This document shows, piece by piece, positions 61,345 to 64,000 of a stretch of DNA of 64,000 nucleotides. Below the pieces are notes generated by a model. That model was not told where the DNA came from. It did not search any database and saw only the letters and a program-made list of their open reading frames with translations. The stretch spans positions 62,001 through 126,000 of the forward strand of contig NZ_QMIG01000015.1 of assembly GCF_003287285.1 (NCBI RefSeq), given 5' to 3'. Numbering within the stretch: position 1 is the stretch's first letter; every line of letters starts with the position of its first letter. Position numbers and translations under genes: made by a program. The stretch comes from Phytoactinopolyspora halophila. Lineage in GTDB: Bacteria > Actinomycetota > Actinomycetes > Jiangellales > Jiangellaceae.

Positions 61345-62484
61345 ATGGCGTTACCAACCACGACCGCGGCCGCGGTGCTCACCGAGCACGGCCAGCCGCT
61401 GACCCTGCAAGACGTCCCGCTCCCCGAGCGCCTGGAGCCCGGCGGCGCGCTCGTGCGGATCACCTGCACCACGCTCTGCGGCACTGATGCGCACCTGTGG
61501 AGCGGGCAGATGTCGCTACCCGGGATGCTGCCCATGATCCTCGGCCACGAGATGGTCGGAGAGGTCGTGGCCACCGGTGCGGGCACGGTCGACACGCTGG
61601 GCCGCCCGGTCAACGTCGGCGACCGGATCGGCTGGTCGGAGTCGACGTGCGGCACGTGCTACGGGTGCAGCGTGCTGCGGCAGCCGGTGGCCTGCCGCGA
61701 CCGCGGCTACGGCTTCCGGCAGCGAGCAGACCAGCCGCCCTACGTCACCGGCGGGCTGGCCGAGTACTGCGTCGTCACGCCGGGCGCGGCCAAGCTGCTG
61801 CTCCCCGCCGACGTCAAGGACACCTGGGCGGCCATGTCCGGGTGCGCCGCCAAGACCGTGCTGCGCGCGGTGGAGCGCACCGGCGGGATCCGGACCGGCT
61901 CGACCGTGGTGATCCAGGGCGCGGGTGCGCTCGGGATCTTCGCCGCGGCCGTGGCCAGCATCTCCGGCGCGGCGGCGGTGATCGTCGTCGGAGGGCCCGA
62001 CGACCGGCTGGCCGCCGCCACCCGGTTCGGCGCCACGGCGACGGTGCCGGTCGAGGCGACGACGACGGACGAGCGTGCCAGCCGGGTTCTGGGCCTAACC
62101 GGCGGGCTCGGAGCCGACCACGTCTTCGACTTCGCGGGCGCGCCCACCGTCGGCGAGGAGGCCGTGGCGTTCGCCGCCCAGCGCGGCACCATCACCGTGG
62201 TCGGCTCCACCGGGCCGCGGCCGGCACCGGTCGCGCTGGGCACGGTCATGGGCAAGGAGCTGACCGTCGTCGGCTCCCTGAACGGGGACATCGCGGACTA
62301 CTACCGCTCGATCGAGTTCTTCCGCACCTTCGCCGGTCGGCTGCCGTGGGACGAGCTGTTCAGCGCGCCGGTCGCGCTGTCCGAGGCCAGTGCGAGCGTC
62401 GACGCCATGTCCAGGCTCGCGCAGATCAAGGCGGTCATCGACCCGCGGCTGCCGTCCGGCACGACAGCGACCACGAGCACGTGA
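61345..62484 (+). CDS. zinc-dependent alcohol dehydrogenase (MDR family)
   Basis: 379 aa. Catalytic zinc ligands lie in TLCGTDAHLW and ILGHEMVGEV; the structural cluster is STCGTCYGCSVLRQPVACRD with four Cys. The Rossmann motif is VIQGAGALGIFAA. It resembles alcohol dehydrogenases of phosphonate and aromatic-alcohol pathways. The start is the ATG before ALPTTTAA; further upstream bases hold the operator, so a longer protein is unlikely. One base overlaps the following AKR start codon. Confidence 0.9.
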   Translation: MALPTTTAAAVLTEHGQPLTLQDVPLPERLEPGGALVRITCTTLCGTDAHLWSGQMSLPGMLPMILGHEMVGEVVATGAGTVDTLGRPVNVGDRIGWSESTCGTCYGCSVLRQPVACRDRGYGFRQRADQPPYVTGGLAEYCVVTPGAAKLLLPADVKDTWAAMSGCAAKTVLRAVERTGGIRTGSTVVIQGAGALGIFAAAVASISGAAAVIVVGGPDDRLAAATRFGATATVPVEATTTDERASRVLGLTGGLGADHVFDFAGAPTVGEEAVAFAAQRGTITVVGSTGPRPAPVALGTVMGKELTVVGSLNGDIADYYRSIEFFRTFAGRLPWDELFSAPVALSEASASVDAMSRLAQIKAVIDPRLPSGTTATTST

Positions 62485-63470
62485 TGGAGGAGAGACTGTT
62501 GGCCGAGACACGTCGCACCCGCAGCCGCATCCCGCAGCGCCGCATCGGCCGGACCGACCTGGAGGCCGGCGTGCTTTCCCTGGGGTCGTGGCACACCTAC
62601 GACCGGATGGACTTCCCGGACGCGGTCGCTATGCTGCGCGAGGCCGTCGACTCCGGGATCAACCTGTTCGACGTGGGCGTGTACGGGCTTCCCGGCGGGC
62701 CACGCTCGTTCACCGACATCATCTTCTCGGCCATGGTCCGCGGCGCCGGGCTGCGCCGCGACGAGTACCTGCTGTCCGCCAAGCTGTGGCTGGAAGGCTA
62801 CCCGGAGCGGAGCTTTCGCACCCAGCTGGAGGACGCGCTGGTGCGAGCCGGCACCGACTACGCGGACCTGGTGATCCTTGGCGACATCCGCCGAGACGGC
62901 ATCGACCTGCACCAGGTGGTGCATGACCTGGCAAAGCTGGTGGACGCGGGGCTGATCCGCGCCTGGGGTGTGAACAACTGGTCGGCCTCGAACATCCAGG
63001 AGCTGATCGACCACGCAGCCGAGGCGGGCGTGCCCGGCCCGGCCGTGGCGCAGCTGAAGTACAGCGTGTCCCGGCGGGCGATTCCCGACGGTGAACCGTT
63101 CGCCCGCATCTTCGAGCAGGGCGTGAGCCTCGAGTCGTCGGACATCCTGGAGGGCGGCGTGCTGCTCGGCAAGGAATCCCGTCAAGTGGGCCGCGATCCG
63201 GGCGGAGTGCGCGAGCGCATCGCCGCCTCCGCTGCGGAGCTGGCGACGATCAGCGAGCAGCTGGGGGTCAGCCCGGCCCAGTTCTGCGTGGCGTTCACCC
63301 TCACCCATCCCTCCAACGCCACCACGCTGTTCGGGGCCACCAGCATCAACCAGCTACGGGACAACATCGGTGCCGTGGACCTGGTGGAGCAGGTCGGCGC
63401 GGACCGGGTGCGCGAGCTGGCCAAGCCGTTGTGGGCGGACCAGGGCGTCGTCGACCCGGAGGGGCCGTGA
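62484..63470 (+). CDS. aldo/keto reductase-like protein lacking the catalytic His (second paralogue)
   Basis: 328 aa. Asp and Tyr lie in NLFDVGVYG and Lys in SAKLWLEGY, but the usual His position reads LVILGDIRRDG (Gly), as in the paralogue at 57760. Other shared pieces are GVNNW, AQLKYSV.RR and ILEGGVLLG. The ATG at 62484 overlaps the ADH stop; however GGAGGAGAG inside the first codons suggests translation may start at TTG 62499. Its stop overlaps the next hydrolase start. Confidence 0.85.
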   Translation: MEERLLAETRRTRSRIPQRRIGRTDLEAGVLSLGSWHTYDRMDFPDAVAMLREAVDSGINLFDVGVYGLPGGPRSFTDIIFSAMVRGAGLRRDEYLLSAKLWLEGYPERSFRTQLEDALVRAGTDYADLVILGDIRRDGIDLHQVVHDLAKLVDAGLIRAWGVNNWSASNIQELIDHAAEAGVPGPAVAQLKYSVSRRAIPDGEPFARIFEQGVSLESSDILEGGVLLGKESRQVGRDPGGVRERIAASAAELATISEQLGVSPAQFCVAFTLTHPSNATTLFGATSINQLRDNIGAVDLVEQVGADRVRELAKPLWADQGVVDPEGP

Positions 63471-64000
63471 CCGGCGACGACGCATTCACCCGCGCGCCGT
63501 ACGATCCGGAGCTGGCGGCTGCCGCGGAGCCGATGTTGGCGGCCGCCGCCGGCCAGCCGCCGCTGAGCACCGACACGCTGGCCGACGCCCGGAAACGAAT
63601 GGCGGCCATGAACCTCACCTGCGCGGACGCGATCGGAGATCGCGACATCACGTGGGAGGACCGGCTCGTGCCGGGCCCGCCCGGCCAGCCGGACATCACG
63701 GTGACGGTGCTGCGTCCGGGCTGGACCCGCCCGGACGCACCCGGTTTCTACAACATTCACGGCGGCGGCATGGTCATGGACAATCGCTTCAGCGACCTGC
63801 CGCGCATGGTGAACCTGATCGGCGAGTTCGGTTGCGTCGCGGTGACGGTCGAATACCGGCTCGCTCCCGAGCACCCGCATCCGGCACCCGTCGAGGACTG
63901 CTACGCCGGGCTGACCTGGATGGCCGGGCACGCTGGTGAGCTGGGGTTCGACCCGCGCCGGCTGGTTATCGGCGGGGGAAGCGCGGGCGGCGGGCTGGCC
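63467..64000 (+). CDS. alpha/beta hydrolase, HSL-like esterase (3' end beyond window)
   Basis: The first 178 codons are present. The oxyanion motif is FYNIHGGGMV, YRLAPEHPHPAPVEDCYAGL is the family signature, and the nucleophile elbow is GGGSAGGG. The catalytic Asp and His would lie beyond the window edge. GTG overlaps the AKR stop (GTGA), so the ADH, AKR and hydrolase genes form one tight operon. Confidence 0.88.
   Translation, partial: MTGDDAFTRAPYDPELAAAAEPMLAAAAGQPPLSTDTLADARKRMAAMNLTCADAIGDRDITWEDRLVPGPPGQPDITVTVLRPGWTRPDAPGFYNIHGGGMVMDNRFSDLPRMVNLIGEFGCVAVTVEYRLAPEHPHPAPVEDCYAGLTWMAGHAGELGFDPRRLVIGGGSAGGGLA

Overview
The window is chromosomal DNA from a high-GC actinomycete. Evidence: frequent GTG starts, GC-rich third codon positions, a SARP/AfsR-type regulator, many carbohydrate and amine import systems, and pSAM2-like integrase remnants beside a tRNA gene. 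The very acidic secreted and lipoprotein domains and the recurring TGATCATG intergenic hairpins make me think of a Jiangella-like soil or halotolerant lineage, but that is a guess from pattern, not a demonstrated assignment.

Layout. 0-7 kb: start of an FMN-reductase gene (cut by the window edge), a divergent leaderless SARP/AfsR-like regulator, and a three-gene deoxysugar set (4-ketoreductase, DegT aminotransferase, 3,5-epimerase). 7-13.4 kb: metF, then a degraded integration region containing a broken DUF4143 ATPase, an aminotransferase fragment, an intact MarR/VOC/MFS set, and TraG-like and integrase remnants. It ends at an intact tRNA-Glu whose 3' end is duplicated about 3.7 kb away; tRNA-Gln follows. 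13.5-20 kb: housekeeping and small genes (gltX, FAH-family hydrolase, DUF-type 'methyladenine glycosylase', lipoate ligase family, MerR with YnfA).

20.3-30.2 kb: a coherent alpha-glucan locus. It has a large secreted GH87-type alpha-1,3-glucanase, a LacI regulator, a GH13 alpha-glucosidase and a three-gene sugar ABC importer. A shared CTTGCGTAAT motif lies in front of the three transcription units. 30.2-32.1 kb: citramalate synthase cimA, preceded by what looks like a complete attenuator with a leader peptide ending in three isoleucine codons. 32.2-34.4 kb: D-glucarate catabolism (kdgD, gudD).

34.5-48.4 kb: a probable amine-catabolic region. It has an AraC/FeaR-like regulator, Zn-alcohol dehydrogenase, a MoaF-family protein, a SnoaL-like protein, a branched-chain-type ABC importer with a fused permease-ATPase, an SDR, a copper amine oxidase, a second MoaF-family protein and an amidohydrolase. 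48.5-64 kb: a second catabolic region with a TetR regulator, O-methyltransferase, three alpha/beta hydrolases, a dipeptide-type ABC importer with fused ATPases, an SDR, an amidohydrolase with an internal tandem repeat, a Zn-ADH and two related aldo/keto reductases that lack the usual catalytic histidine. A GTCTACATATGTTGAC-like palindrome recurs at the tetR promoter and at two divergent promoters here, suggesting one regulon.

Strongest candidates for something not previously described: the cimA isoleucine attenuator (31921-32013), the TetR palindrome regulon with the His-less AKR pair, and the dispersed TGATCATG hairpins that supply stop codons to neighbouring genes.
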